NCBI RefSeq assembly: GCF_003340475.1
Contig: NZ_QBKA01000002.1
Span: forward strand, 815,501 to 879,500
From: Alteripontixanthobacter maritimus
Lineage (GTDB): Bacteria > Pseudomonadota > Alphaproteobacteria > Sphingomonadales > Sphingomonadaceae
Direction of reading: 5' to 3'
Length of the DNA: 64,000 nucleotides
The notes under the pieces were generated by a model. It was not told where the DNA came from. It searched no databases and was given only the letters and a program-made list of their open reading frames with translations. The first letter of the stretch is position 1. Every line of letters starts with the position of its first letter. Both the position numbers and the translations under genes were made by a program. This document shows, in pieces, positions 33,798 through 43,170 of the stretch.

Positions 33798-36539
33798 ATG
33801 ATCCAATCGCTCATGAAGTCGATATTCGGCTCATCCAACGATCGCTATGTCACGTCTATCGGCAAGGTCGTTTCGCAAATCAACGCGCTGGAGCCTGAAA
33901 TTCAAGCGCTGTCGGATGTGGAGCTGCAAGGACAGACGCAGAAGTTCCGCGATATGCTGGCCGATGGCAGCAAGCTTGACGATATCTTGCCGGAGGCCTT
34001 TGCCACCGTGCGTGAAGCTTCGGTGCGCGTGCTGGGTATGCGGCATTTCGATGTGCAGCTGGTCGGCGGCGTTGTGCTTCACCGCGGTGAAATCGCCGAA
34101 ATGCGCACGGGTGAGGGTAAGACGCTGGTGGCCACGCTTGCGACTTATCTCAACGCGATCGAGGGGAAGGGTGTCCACGTCATTACCGTGAACGATTACC
34201 TCGCCAGCCGCGATGCACAGTGGATGGGGCAGATTTACGAGTTCCTCGGCCTTACCTTCGGAACCATCGTGCCGAATATCGGCGAAGATGCGCGGCGTCA
34301 GGCATACGCCTCCGACATCACATACGGCACGAATAACGAATTCGGCTTCGACTATCTGCGCGACAATATGAAGCACGAGCGCGGCCAGATGGTCCAGCGC
34401 CCCTTCAATTTCGCCATCGTCGACGAGGTTGACTCCATCCTCGTGGACGAGGCGCGAACACCGCTGATCATCTCCGGTCCGACCGAAGACAAGACTGACC
34501 TTTACGTCACCATCGACGCTATCGTGAAGCAGATCGATCCCGACTTTTACGAAGCGGACGAGAAGACCAAGAATATTTCGTGGACCGAAGACGGTAACGA
34601 AAAAGTCGAACAGATGTTGGTCGAGGCCGGCCTGATGGAAACCGACAATCTGTACGACGTGGAAAATACGCAGGTCGTCCACCACCTCGACCAGGCTCTC
34701 AAAGCCAACATTATGTTCAAGCGCGATACCGATTATATAGTGAAGGACGACAAGATCGTCATCATCGACGAATTTACTGGCCGCATGATGGAAGGGCGGC
34801 GTTGGTCTAATGGCCTTCACCAGGCGGTCGAGGCGAAGGAAGGCGTCAAGATCGAGCCCGAGAACCAGACCATGGCCTCGATCACATTCCAGAACTTCTT
34901 CCGCATGTATCCCAAACTGTCCGGCATGACCGGTACCGCCGCGACCGAAGCGAGCGAATTCTGGGATATCTACAAGATGAATGTGGTGGAGATCCCCACC
35001 AACGTGCCGGTCCAGCGGATCGACGAGGATGACGAGTTCTACAAGAACACTGTCGATAAGTTCAAAGCCATCGCCAAAGCCATCGCCGAAAAGGCCGAGA
35101 TCGGCCAGCCGACGCTGGTGGGTACGGTCTCGATCGAAAAGTCCGAACTGCTCAGCAAGTTTCTCGACGACGAGGGTGTGAAACACGAAGTGCTGAATGC
35201 CCGCTTCCACGAGCGTGAGGCGCATATCGTGGCGCAGGCTGGCCGGCTTGGCGCAGTTACCATCGCGACCAACATGGCCGGCCGCGGTACCGATATCCAG
35301 CTTGGCGGAAACGTGGAATTCCGTGTCAATGATGAGCTGGCGGAGATGGAAGACGGGCCGGAGCGCGATGCGGCGGTGGCGAAGATTACCGAGGAGGTCG
35401 GCGCCGAACGCGAACGGGTGCTGGAAGCAGGCGGCCTGTTCGTTCTGGGTACCGAACGGCACGAAAGCCGCCGGATCGACAATCAGCTGCGCGGTCGTTC
35501 TGGCCGTCAGGGCGACCCCGGCCTCTCGCGTTTCTATCTCTGTCTCGAAGACGATCTGTTGCGGATTTTCGGCCCCGATACGCTGTTCGCCCGGATGATG
35601 AATTCAAACCTCGAAGATGGCGAAGCGATCGGCTCCAAATGGCTGTCCAAGGCTATCGAAACTGCGCAGAAGAAGGTCGAAACGCGCAATTACGATATTC
35701 GCAAACAGGTCGTCGAATATGATGATGTGATGAACGACCAGCGCAAGGTGATCTACGAACAACGCGCCGAGATCATGGACAGCGAATCGGTCGATGATGT
35801 GGTCATCGACATGCGTCATGACACTGTGGGCAACGTGGTGACGGAAGCCTGCCCGCCGGGCTCCTATCCGGAACAGTGGAATATCGATGGACTGAAGGAA
35901 CGCCTGCAGGAGGTGTTCGGTATCCAGCCCCCGGTCGACGATTGGTTGCAGGAAGATCAGGTCGAACCGGAGCTGATCGAAGAACGGGTCCGCGCTGAAA
36001 CCGACCGGATCATGGACGGGAAGATCGCATCGACGGACGCCAGCGTATGGCGCCGTGTCGAAAAGAGCATTCTCCTCGAACGGCTCGACCATCACTGGAA
36101 GGAACACCTCGCCACGCTGGATGCTCTGCGCCAGGTCGTTTCGCTGCGTGCGTATGCCCAGAAACAGCCGATCAACGAGTACAAGCGTGAAGCGTTCGGC
36201 CTGTTCGAACGGATGCTGGAAACCCTTCGTGAGGATGTGACGAGCATTCTTCTGAAGAATGAATTGCGGGTCATGCCACGCGAAGCGTTGCCGGATCTAC
36301 CCGACTTCCTCACCGGCCATATCGATCCGTTGACCGGCCTCGATAATTCGGACGACAATGACGGTTCGCGAGGACAGGAAGCGATGTTCGGAGCGCTAGC
36401 CGGGGCATCTCGCGCAGGCACTGGTCCGGGCGGCGCGGTCCAGGACGATCCCTACGCTGCAATGAATGTCAGCCGGAACGCGCCATGCCCTTGCGGGTCA
36501 GGCAGCAAGTACAAACACTGCCACGGGGCGGCGGCCTGA
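33798..36539 (+). CDS. secA: Preprotein translocase ATPase SecA
   Basis: Motor ATPase driving Sec-dependent export. It is 913 residues. Walker A GEGKT at 105-109, DEVD at 209-212, and the C-terminal zinc finger [12 protein letters not shown] that binds SecB and ribosomes are all present, so the protein is complete. The start codon is preceded by AGGAA held in a small hairpin. Upstream lies a small exported protein on the same strand. Confidence 0.98.
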   Translation: MIQSLMKSIFGSSNDRYVTSIGKVVSQINALEPEIQALSDVELQGQTQKFRDMLADGSKLDDILPEAFATVREASVRVLGMRHFDVQLVGGVVLHRGEIAEMRTGEGKTLVATLATYLNAIEGKGVHVITVNDYLASRDAQWMGQIYEFLGLTFGTIVPNIGEDARRQAYASDITYGTNNEFGFDYLRDNMKHERGQMVQRPFNFAIVDEVDSILVDEARTPLIISGPTEDKTDLYVTIDAIVKQIDPDFYEADEKTKNISWTEDGNEKVEQMLVEAGLMETDNLYDVENTQVVHHLDQALKANIMFKRDTDYIVKDDKIVIIDEFTGRMMEGRRWSNGLHQAVEAKEGVKIEPENQTMASITFQNFFRMYPKLSGMTGTAATEASEFWDIYKMNVVEIPTNVPVQRIDEDDEFYKNTVDKFKAIAKAIAEKAEIGQPTLVGTVSIEKSELLSKFLDDEGVKHEVLNARFHEREAHIVAQAGRLGAVTIATNMAGRGTDIQLGGNVEFRVNDELAEMEDGPERDAAVAKITEEVGAERERVLEAGGLFVLGTERHESRRIDNQLRGRSGRQGDPGLSRFYLCLEDDLLRIFGPDTLFARMMNSNLEDGEAIGSKWLSKAIETAQKKVETRNYDIRKQVVEYDDVMNDQRKVIYEQRAEIMDSESVDDVVIDMRHDTVGNVVTEACPPGSYPEQWNIDGLKERLQEVFGIQPPVDDWLQEDQVEPELIEERVRAETDRIMDGKIASTDASVWRRVEKSILLERLDHHWKEHLATLDALRQVVSLRAYAQKQPINEYKREAFGLFERMLETLREDVTSILLKNELRVMPREALPDLPDFLTGHIDPLTGLDNSDDNDGSRGQEAMFGALAGASRAGTGPGGAVQDDPYAAMNVSRNAPCPCGSGSKYKHCHGAAA

Positions 36540-36688
36540 ACGTACCCACCAATAATGGCACTCGTGATCGGGTATAGGCTTGGACGGATTGGGGGGCGGT
36601 ATGGCAGAAGTGCCGCCCAGTTCGAGCCAACGGTGCTAGCTGACCAATGGGCCGCTCAGGGCTATTCAGCTCAAGCTTTTGAAAAGAA

Positions 36689-36763
36689 TGGCTCCCCGAG
36701 TAGGATTCGAACCTACGGCCAAGTGATTAACAGTCACCTACTCTACCGCTGAGCTATCGGGGA
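36689..36763 (-). tRNA. tRNA-Asn (anticodon GTT)
   Basis: A 75-base cloverleaf on the minus strand with acceptor TCCCCGA/TCGGGGA, D-arm AGCTCAGCGGTAGAG, anticodon loop CTGTTAA (GTT), T-arm GGTTCGAATCC, discriminator G and encoded CCA. Confidence 0.97.
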
Positions 36764-36801
36764 GCAGCCTTCCAAGCGGTATCGAGGAAGGCAGGAATGC
36801 G

Positions 36802-36830
36802 CCTATATGGGTGGGCCGCGCCTTTGGCAA
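36802..36830 (-). promoter_or_regulatory. Sigma-70-type promoter for tRNA-Asn
   Basis: On the minus strand TTGCCA (36830-36825), a 17-base spacer and TATAGG (36807-36802), about 40 bases before the mature tRNA. The same -35 and spacing precede tRNA-Arg at 14105. Confidence 0.62.
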
Positions 36831-36891
36831 GAGGGTGTTGCGGGAATTGAAGAACTGTTCAGCTGACGAGCGGCTGCGCAGCCGGCTCGGC

Positions 36892-37680
36892 CTAGAAAAC
36901 GAACTGTTCCGCCACGATGCGTTCGTCCAGCGCGTGCCCCGGATCGAATAGCAGACCGAGGCTGTTTTCGTGCTGGATGGCCAGCTCCACACTGACCACA
37001 TCGCGCAGTTCGCGCTGGTCCGCGACGACGGACACGGGGCGTTTCTCGGCCTCCAGGACGCGGAAAGTGATGCGGCTGCGGTCGGGCAGGATGGCGCCGC
37101 GCCAGTGCCTTGGCCGAAACGCGCTGATCGGGGTGAGCGCAATCAGGGCGGAATCCAGCGGCAATATCGGTCCGTTGGCGGACAGGTTGTAGGCCGTGGA
37201 GCCGGCGGGCGTTGCGACGAGCACGCCGTCGCTCACCAGTTCTTCGATCCGCACACGATCGTCGATCGATATTTCGATTTTCGCCGTCTGGCGCGTTTCA
37301 CGCAGCAACGATACTTCGTTGATGGCGCGAAAATGCTGCGTTTCACCGTCCTGCGTGGTCGCTGTCATTGCCAACGGCGCCACATCGAAGCACTTGGCGC
37401 GATTGACGCGCGATAGCAGGTTTGCGCCCTTGCGTGGGCGATTCATGAGGAAGCCCACAGTGCCCTTGTTGATGCCATAGGCCGGGATAACCCGCCCATT
37501 GTCGAGCATTCGGTGCAGGGTTTGCAGCATGAAACCGTCACCGCCCAGAACGACCACCGCGTCTGCTTCCTCAAGTGATACGAAGTGCTGCGTATCCCGC
37601 ATGGTTTCGGCGGATTCCAGCGCCTGAGGTGTGTCCGATACGGCCAGCGCCAGCCGAGTTATCTCCTGCGTTGCAGTCAT
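36892..37680 (-). CDS. nadK: NAD kinase
   Basis: Phosphorylates NAD to NADP. It is 262 residues with the GGDG motif (VVVLGGDGFMLQTLH), the NKGTVGFLMN region and the glycine-rich SDGVLVATPAGSTAYNLSANGP that binds NAD. Start at ATG 37680; the frame is open upstream but without homology. Divergent from the EAL gene. Confidence 0.95.
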   Translation of the reverse strand: MTATQEITRLALAVSDTPQALESAETMRDTQHFVSLEEADAVVVLGGDGFMLQTLHRMLDNGRVIPAYGINKGTVGFLMNRPRKGANLLSRVNRAKCFDVAPLAMTATTQDGETQHFRAINEVSLLRETRQTAKIEISIDDRVRIEELVSDGVLVATPAGSTAYNLSANGPILPLDSALIALTPISAFRPRHWRGAILPDRSRITFRVLEAEKRPVSVVADQRELRDVVSVELAIQHENSLGLLFDPGHALDERIVAEQFVF

Positions 37681-37844
37681 GGCGATCCATCCCCCGAGTG
37701 GCCCTGCTCGGCCCGGCGTGACCTTATCGAAGGCAAGCCGGCTGGCAGTATCGCGAACAGTCCTATGGCGAGGTGTCCCATTTGGCAACGCAGCCCCGCT
37801 TCGCCAGCGCATATCGGTTCTTCGCGCATTATAGACTGTGCGCT

Positions 37845-39161
37845 ATGCGTCATGCCGTGATCGACCGAAATGAACCCTCCCGCGATATGCTGACCGGGCT
37901 TGCCAACCGGGCAGGTGCCATGACGCGCATCGCCAAGTGGCAAGCGAAAGCCGCAGCAGAAGGGGAGGCGGCCCCGATCCATGCGATGCTGATCGGTATC
38001 GGACGGATCGCTACCGTGAACCTGGCCTATGGCGAAGCCGCAGGTGACGGGGCGCTTTCCGAAATCGCGCGGCGCATCGATCACTTTGCGGCCGACGAGT
38101 TTGAAACCGGCGGCTTTTTGGCGGCGCGCCTGGATGGCGGGAAGTTCCTGCTGACCGCGTGCGAACCGTGCAGCCGCGAACGCTGGCAATGGCTGGGCGA
38201 GGCGCTGGCGGATTCGCTTGCTCATCCGATTGCTGCCGCCGAAGGGGCCGGAGTGGTCCGGTTGTGGCCACGCCTGTCGCTGATCAGGCTCGCGCCGGGG
38301 GAGGCTGCGGACAGCCTGCTGGACCGGCTCGCGCACTCGCTCGATACGGCGCAGCGCGTCCACGGCAAACGCCTGTTCTGGGCGGACCAGACGGCAGAGG
38401 TGCCGGGGCGGGGCGCAGCACAGCTCGAAGTGGACCTGCTGGCAGCACTGAACCGCGACGAAATCGAAATCTGTTTTCAGCCGCAATATTCCCTGTCCGA
38501 CGGGACACTGGTGGGCGCGGAGGCGTTGGCACGTTGGCAGCACCCCGATCTCGGGCTGGTCGGCGCAGGGCCATTGTTCGAGATAGCGGAACGGGCCGAT
38601 CACGTGGCGCAACTGTCGCGCCATATAGCCGAGCGCGCATTGACTAAGGCGGCGGCTTGGCCGCGCCATTTGCGCATGTCCCTCAACATCACGCCGGCCG
38701 ACCTCGCCTCCACCAGCTTTGCCGAAAGCTTCACCGGCCTGCTTAAAAATTGCGGCTTTCCGGCTGATCGTCTGACGCTGGAATTGACCGAGCAGGTGTT
38801 GCTTTCCGATATCGAGCAGGCGGGAGAGGCGCTGGGCGAATTACGTGCAGCAGGCATGCGGATCGCGCTGGATGATTTCGGGGCAGGCTTTTGCAATTTT
38901 CGTTATTTGAAGGTCCTGCCGCTCGACACGCTGAAGCTGGACCGCGCGATGATCGAAGGCATCGCCGAGGATCCGCGCGATCTGGCAGTATTGCGCGGTA
39001 TTATCGCAATGGCCCGCGCACTCGGCTTGTCACTGGTAGCGGAAGGTATCGAAACCGAAGCACAACGCAAGGTTGCCAAGCGAGAGGGCGTGGAAGTTGT
39101 GCAGGGATTCCTGACCGGGAAACCGGTTGGCGCGGAAGATTTCCTGAAACTTACGCGGTAA
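37845..39161 (+). CDS. EAL-domain protein with degenerate GGDEF domain
   Basis: 438 residues from the ATG at 37845 (a GTG at 37773 would add 24). The N-terminal half resembles a GGDEF domain (DMLTGLANR) but the active-site loop reads DGGKF instead of GGDEF, so cyclase activity is unlikely. The C-terminal EAL domain keeps the catalytic set: E in EALARW, N in SLNITPAD, E in LELTEQ, DD in ALDDFGAGF, K in LKLDR, and EGIE and QGF. It is therefore probably an active c-di-GMP phosphodiesterase. No membrane helices. Target process unknown. Confidence 0.87.
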   Translation: MRHAVIDRNEPSRDMLTGLANRAGAMTRIAKWQAKAAAEGEAAPIHAMLIGIGRIATVNLAYGEAAGDGALSEIARRIDHFAADEFETGGFLAARLDGGKFLLTACEPCSRERWQWLGEALADSLAHPIAAAEGAGVVRLWPRLSLIRLAPGEAADSLLDRLAHSLDTAQRVHGKRLFWADQTAEVPGRGAAQLEVDLLAALNRDEIEICFQPQYSLSDGTLVGAEALARWQHPDLGLVGAGPLFEIAERADHVAQLSRHIAERALTKAAAWPRHLRMSLNITPADLASTSFAESFTGLLKNCGFPADRLTLELTEQVLLSDIEQAGEALGELRAAGMRIALDDFGAGFCNFRYLKVLPLDTLKLDRAMIEGIAEDPRDLAVLRGIIAMARALGLSLVAEGIETEAQRKVAKREGVEVVQGFLTGKPVGAEDFLKLTR

Positions 39162-39178
39162 AAGGTTCGGTGTGCCCG

Positions 39179-42100
39179 CTACGCCGCTTTCTTCAAAGCT
39201 CGCTTCGCCACGCCGCTCAGGCCCTTCGTAAGCTGGAACAAACCGTTAAGGCGGCTCTGCGGATCGCCCCACGCGCGGTGGATAACCAGCTTCATGTCGG
39301 GACGTAGCTTCGCTGTGCCTTTCAACCGGTCGACATAGGCAATCAGACCGGGGCCATCGGGGAAATCATTGTTGTGGAACGTGACCAGCGTACCGCGTGC
39401 GCCGACATCGATCTTGGCGATGTTGGCCGCGATGGCCTGATGTTTGATTTCAATAAGGCGGATCAGATTGCGTGTGGGGTCGGGTAGCGGACCGAACCGG
39501 TCAATCATTTCGGCTGCCAGCGCTTCTATCTCGCCCTTATCGGCGGCATCGTTGAGGCGGCGATACAGCGCCATGCGGACGGCCAGATCAGGCACGTATT
39601 CTTCGGGAACCATAATTGGCGCATCGACGGTAATCTGTGGGCTGACGGTATCGCGTTCGGTCAGGCCCGCGGCGCCTGCCTTGACTGCCAGAATCGCGTC
39701 CTCCAGCATGGATTGGTACAGTTCGAAGCCGACTTCGCGAATATGGCCCGATTGTTCGTCCCCCAGCAAATTGCCGGCACCGCGAATGTCGAGGTCGTGA
39801 CTGGCCAGCTGGAACCCCGCACCCAGCGTATCGAGATCGCCAAGCACTTTCAGTCGTTTTTCCGCCACTTCCGATAGCTGCGAGTTTTCGCCATAAGTGA
39901 GGTAGGCATAGGCCCGCAGTTTGGAGCGGCCGACACGCCCGCGAAGTTGATAAAGCTGCGCCAGACCGAACCGGTCGGCGCGGTGGATGATGATGGTGTT
40001 GGCGGACGGAATGTCGAGCCCGCTTTCCACAATGGTCGTGCTGAGCAGGACATCGTATTTCTTCTCGTAAAACGCGCTCATTCGCGCTTCCACTTCGCCG
40101 GCACTCATCTGCCCGTGCGCGCTTACGGCCTTCACTTCGGGGACCGTGTCGCGCAGCCAGCCTTCCAGCTTCTCCATGTCGGAGATGCGCGGCACCACGA
40201 TGAAGCTTTGCCCGCCGCGGTGGTGTTCGCGAAGCAGGGCTTCACGCATGACCATATCGTCCCATTCCATCACATATGTCCGCACCGCCAGCCGGTCCAC
40301 CGGCGGGGTCTGAATGGTCGAAAGCTCGCGCAGGCCCGTCATCGCCATTTGCAGCGTGCGCGGGATCGGGGTGGCGGTCAGTGTGAGCATGTGCACGTCT
40401 GCGCGCAGGCTTTTCAGCTTCTCCTTGTGCGTCACGCCGAACCGCTGTTCCTCGTCGACGACCACGAGTCCAAGGTTCTTGAACTGCGTGCTTTTCGACA
40501 GGATGGCATGAGTACCGACAACGATATCCATTGTCCCTGCCGCCAGCGCCTCGCGCGTTTCTGTAACTTCCTTGGACGGGACGAGCCGCGACAGACGCCC
40601 GATATTCAACGGGAAGCCCTTGAACCGTTCGGCGAAATTCTGGAAATGCTGCCGGGCGAGCAGGGTGGTGGGGGCCACGACCGCGACCTGTTCGCCATTC
40701 ATCGCCGCGACGAAGGCTGCGCGCAGGGCCACCTCGGTCTTACCGAAGCCGACATCGCCGCAAACCAGACGGTCCATCGGGCGGCCGCTTTCCAAATCGC
40801 GCAGCACGTCTTCGATCGCGCGCTCCTGATCGTCGGTTTCTTCCCATGGGAAGCGATCGAGGAACTGGTTGTAGCTGGACTCGTCCGGCTCCAGCACGGG
40901 TGCTTTCTTCAGCGCGCGTTCGGCGGCGGTCCGCATCAGCTCGCCGGCAATGGCGCGTATACGTTCCTTCAGCTTACTGCGACGTTTCTGCCACGCTTCG
41001 CCGCCCAGCCGATCAAGCATAACGGCATCTTCGCTGCTGCCGTAGCGGGTGAGGACGTCGATGTTCTCGACAGGAATGAACAGCTTGTCGCCGCCCTTAT
41101 ATTCCAGGATTACGCAGTCATGCTGGCTCTTGCCGACTGCGACCGGTTCGAGACCCAGATATTTGCCGATGCCGTGTTCGGTATGAACGACCAGATCGCC
41201 GCGGGCGAGCGCCTGTAGTTCGGCCAAGAAAGCATCTGCGCCCTTTTTCTTCTTCCGCCGCCGGACCAATCTGTCGCCAAGGATATCCTGTTCGGTAAGG
41301 ACTTCCATCTCCGCATTTGCAAAACCGTTTTCCAACGGCAGCACCATGGCGGCAGGGTGGTTCCTGCTTCCGCCCTTGGCGGCTGCCGCCCCAAGGGCTT
41401 CCTGCCAGCTATCGGCAATCCGGATATCCAAGCCCGCCTCGGATAGGATCGATGCGATCCGGCTGCGGCTGCCTTGCGAATAGGCGGCAATCAGCGGGCG
41501 TTTGCCCTGCGCGGCCAAGCCCTTCAGATGCCCGGCAGCGGCTTCGTAGACGTTATCGCCGCGCGCTCGCTCCGCACTGAAATCGCGTGAGGACTGGAAA
41601 CCGAAATCGATCACCTTGTCGCTTTCGGGTTCGGCGAAGATTACGGTGCGGTGGATCGGCCAGCCTTCCAATGCGACCTTGAATTCGCGTTCCGCAAGAT
41701 ACAGCGTTTCGGCATCGAGCGGGCGGTAGCTGCCCTTCGCCTGTCCTGCGGCATCGACGCGGTTCTGGTGGTAGTCTGCAATATCGGTGAGGCGTTCCTC
41801 GCCGGCCGTAATGGCGCCTGCATCGATTACCGCAACATCCTCGGTGCCGACGTGATCGAACAAGGTGACCAGCCGTTCTTCGAAAAGCGGCAGCCAATGC
41901 TCCATGCCGGCGAGGCGGCGGCCTTCACTGACCGCTTCGTAAAGCGGATCCTGCGTGGCGGTAGCACCGAATTGTTCGCGGTAACGGCTACGGAACCGCT
42001 TGATACTGTCCTCGTCCAGCAAAGCTTCGCTGGCGGGCAGCAGCAGGAAACTATCCAGCGTACCGGTAGTCAGCTGCGTCTGCGGATCGAACAGCCGAAG

Positions 42101-42676
42101 GCTTTCCAGCTCATCGCCGAAGAAATCCAGCCGCAAACCCTGTTCGAGACCGGATGGATAGATGTCGAAAATCGAACCACGGACCGCGAACTCACCGGCG
42201 TCCGCCACGGTATCCGTGCGTGAATAACCCTGTTTCTGGAGCAGGCCTGTCAGGCTGTCATGCCCGATGGTGATACCCGGTTTCAGCTCGCGCACGGATT
42301 CGCGAATTCGGAACGGGGTGAGTACGCGCTGCAGAACTGCGTTGGCTGTCGTCACGACCAGCTGCGAACTGCCGCCGACCGGGTTCTGCAACCGGTGCAA
42401 GGTCGAGAGGCGTTTTGCACTGATGGAGAGCGCCGGGCTGGCCCGGTCGAAGGGCAGGCAGTCCCATGCCGGGAACTCCAGCACGTCCATCTCTGGAGCA
42501 AAGAATTGCGCGGCTTCCACCATGGCGCGCATCGCGGTGTCGTCTGGCGCAACAAAAACGGCGCGCGTCTTGGCTGCGCGCGCTAGGTCGGACATGACGA
42601 GCGGCTGCGCTCCGCGTGCAACGGAGGACAGGGTTAGTGGCCGCTCGGCCTGCAGAATACGGTTGAGGTCGGGCAT
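39179..42676 (-). CDS. mfd: Transcription-repair coupling factor
   Basis: Translocase that removes stalled RNA polymerase from lesions and recruits UvrA. It is 1165 residues: an N-terminal UvrB-like region, the RNA polymerase interaction domain (VVHTEHGIGKYLGL), a RecG-like helicase with Walker A GDVGFGKTE near residue 645 and the DEEQRFGV box, the TRG motif region and the C-terminal TRCF domain. Complete. It converges with the EAL gene with 17 bases between stops. Confidence 0.97.
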   Translation of the reverse strand: MPDLNRILQAERPLTLSSVARGAQPLVMSDLARAAKTRAVFVAPDDTAMRAMVEAAQFFAPEMDVLEFPAWDCLPFDRASPALSISAKRLSTLHRLQNPVGGSSQLVVTTANAVLQRVLTPFRIRESVRELKPGITIGHDSLTGLLQKQGYSRTDTVADAGEFAVRGSIFDIYPSGLEQGLRLDFFGDELESLRLFDPQTQLTTGTLDSFLLLPASEALLDEDSIKRFRSRYREQFGATATQDPLYEAVSEGRRLAGMEHWLPLFEERLVTLFDHVGTEDVAVIDAGAITAGEERLTDIADYHQNRVDAAGQAKGSYRPLDAETLYLAEREFKVALEGWPIHRTVIFAEPESDKVIDFGFQSSRDFSAERARGDNVYEAAAGHLKGLAAQGKRPLIAAYSQGSRSRIASILSEAGLDIRIADSWQEALGAAAAKGGSRNHPAAMVLPLENGFANAEMEVLTEQDILGDRLVRRRKKKKGADAFLAELQALARGDLVVHTEHGIGKYLGLEPVAVGKSQHDCVILEYKGGDKLFIPVENIDVLTRYGSSEDAVMLDRLGGEAWQKRRSKLKERIRAIAGELMRTAAERALKKAPVLEPDESSYNQFLDRFPWEETDDQERAIEDVLRDLESGRPMDRLVCGDVGFGKTEVALRAAFVAAMNGEQVAVVAPTTLLARQHFQNFAERFKGFPLNIGRLSRLVPSKEVTETREALAAGTMDIVVGTHAILSKSTQFKNLGLVVVDEEQRFGVTHKEKLKSLRADVHMLTLTATPIPRTLQMAMTGLRELSTIQTPPVDRLAVRTYVMEWDDMVMREALLREHHRGGQSFIVVPRISDMEKLEGWLRDTVPEVKAVSAHGQMSAGEVEARMSAFYEKKYDVLLSTTIVESGLDIPSANTIIIHRADRFGLAQLYQLRGRVGRSKLRAYAYLTYGENSQLSEVAEKRLKVLGDLDTLGAGFQLASHDLDIRGAGNLLGDEQSGHIREVGFELYQSMLEDAILAVKAGAAGLTERDTVSPQITVDAPIMVPEEYVPDLAVRMALYRRLNDAADKGEIEALAAEMIDRFGPLPDPTRNLIRLIEIKHQAIAANIAKIDVGARGTLVTFHNNDFPDGPGLIAYVDRLKGTAKLRPDMKLVIHRAWGDPQSRLNGLFQLTKGLSGVAKRALKKAA

Positions 42677-42748
42677 ATGTGAACGAAGCGCACGGAGGCT
42701 GCGTTTTATCCTGTCATGTAAGAAAAAAGCGGTTTGGAAGGATGGAGA

Positions 42749-43051
42749 CTACGCCTTGTGATGCGCGCCGATCGTGACATAATCGAGCAACTGCATCTTC
42801 GCCATCAACTCGCCCGCCAGCGCATCGGGTGTCGGTTCGGATTTGAGCGCCCAGGCCATGATTTCCACATCGTCCTCGTCGAGCAGCGCCTCGAACCATG
42901 CCAGTTCGCGTTCGCTCCAATCGGCATGATAGGCATCGTAAAATCCGCCGATCATATAGTCGGCTTCCCGCGTGCCGCGATGCCAGGAACGGAATTTGGC
43001 ACGCGCAAAGCGGGGGGCGAGGTCGGGCATATCTGGCGTTGTGGAGGACAT
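42749..43051 (-). CDS. sdhE: FAD assembly factor SdhE
   Basis: 100-residue protein that promotes covalent flavinylation of succinate dehydrogenase. The conserved RGxxE signature is present in RGTREADYMIGGF, with the ELAWFEALLDEDD stretch that follows. Start ATG 43051. It lies 72 bases upstream of mfd on the same strand and is divergent from recG, an arrangement common in alphaproteobacteria. Confidence 0.92.
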   Translation of the reverse strand: MSSTTPDMPDLAPRFARAKFRSWHRGTREADYMIGGFYDAYHADWSERELAWFEALLDEDDVEIMAWALKSEPTPDALAGELMAKMQLLDYVTIGAHHKA

Positions 43052-43170
43052 GGCTGCGCCATACCCGTTCACATGGCAGCGTTCAATTCGCGATTGCTCT
43101 TCCCAGCACGCGCCGTCACCTTAGCTGCCACTCGCAATCGCAGGCCGTGTTTGGCATAGGCAGACCCACG

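Noticed and set aside
33831-35462. A 543-codon minus-strand open frame opposite secA
   Set aside because: Composition shadow of secA; no ribosome site and no plausible protein features. The same applies to long antisense frames over ahcY, mfd and recG.
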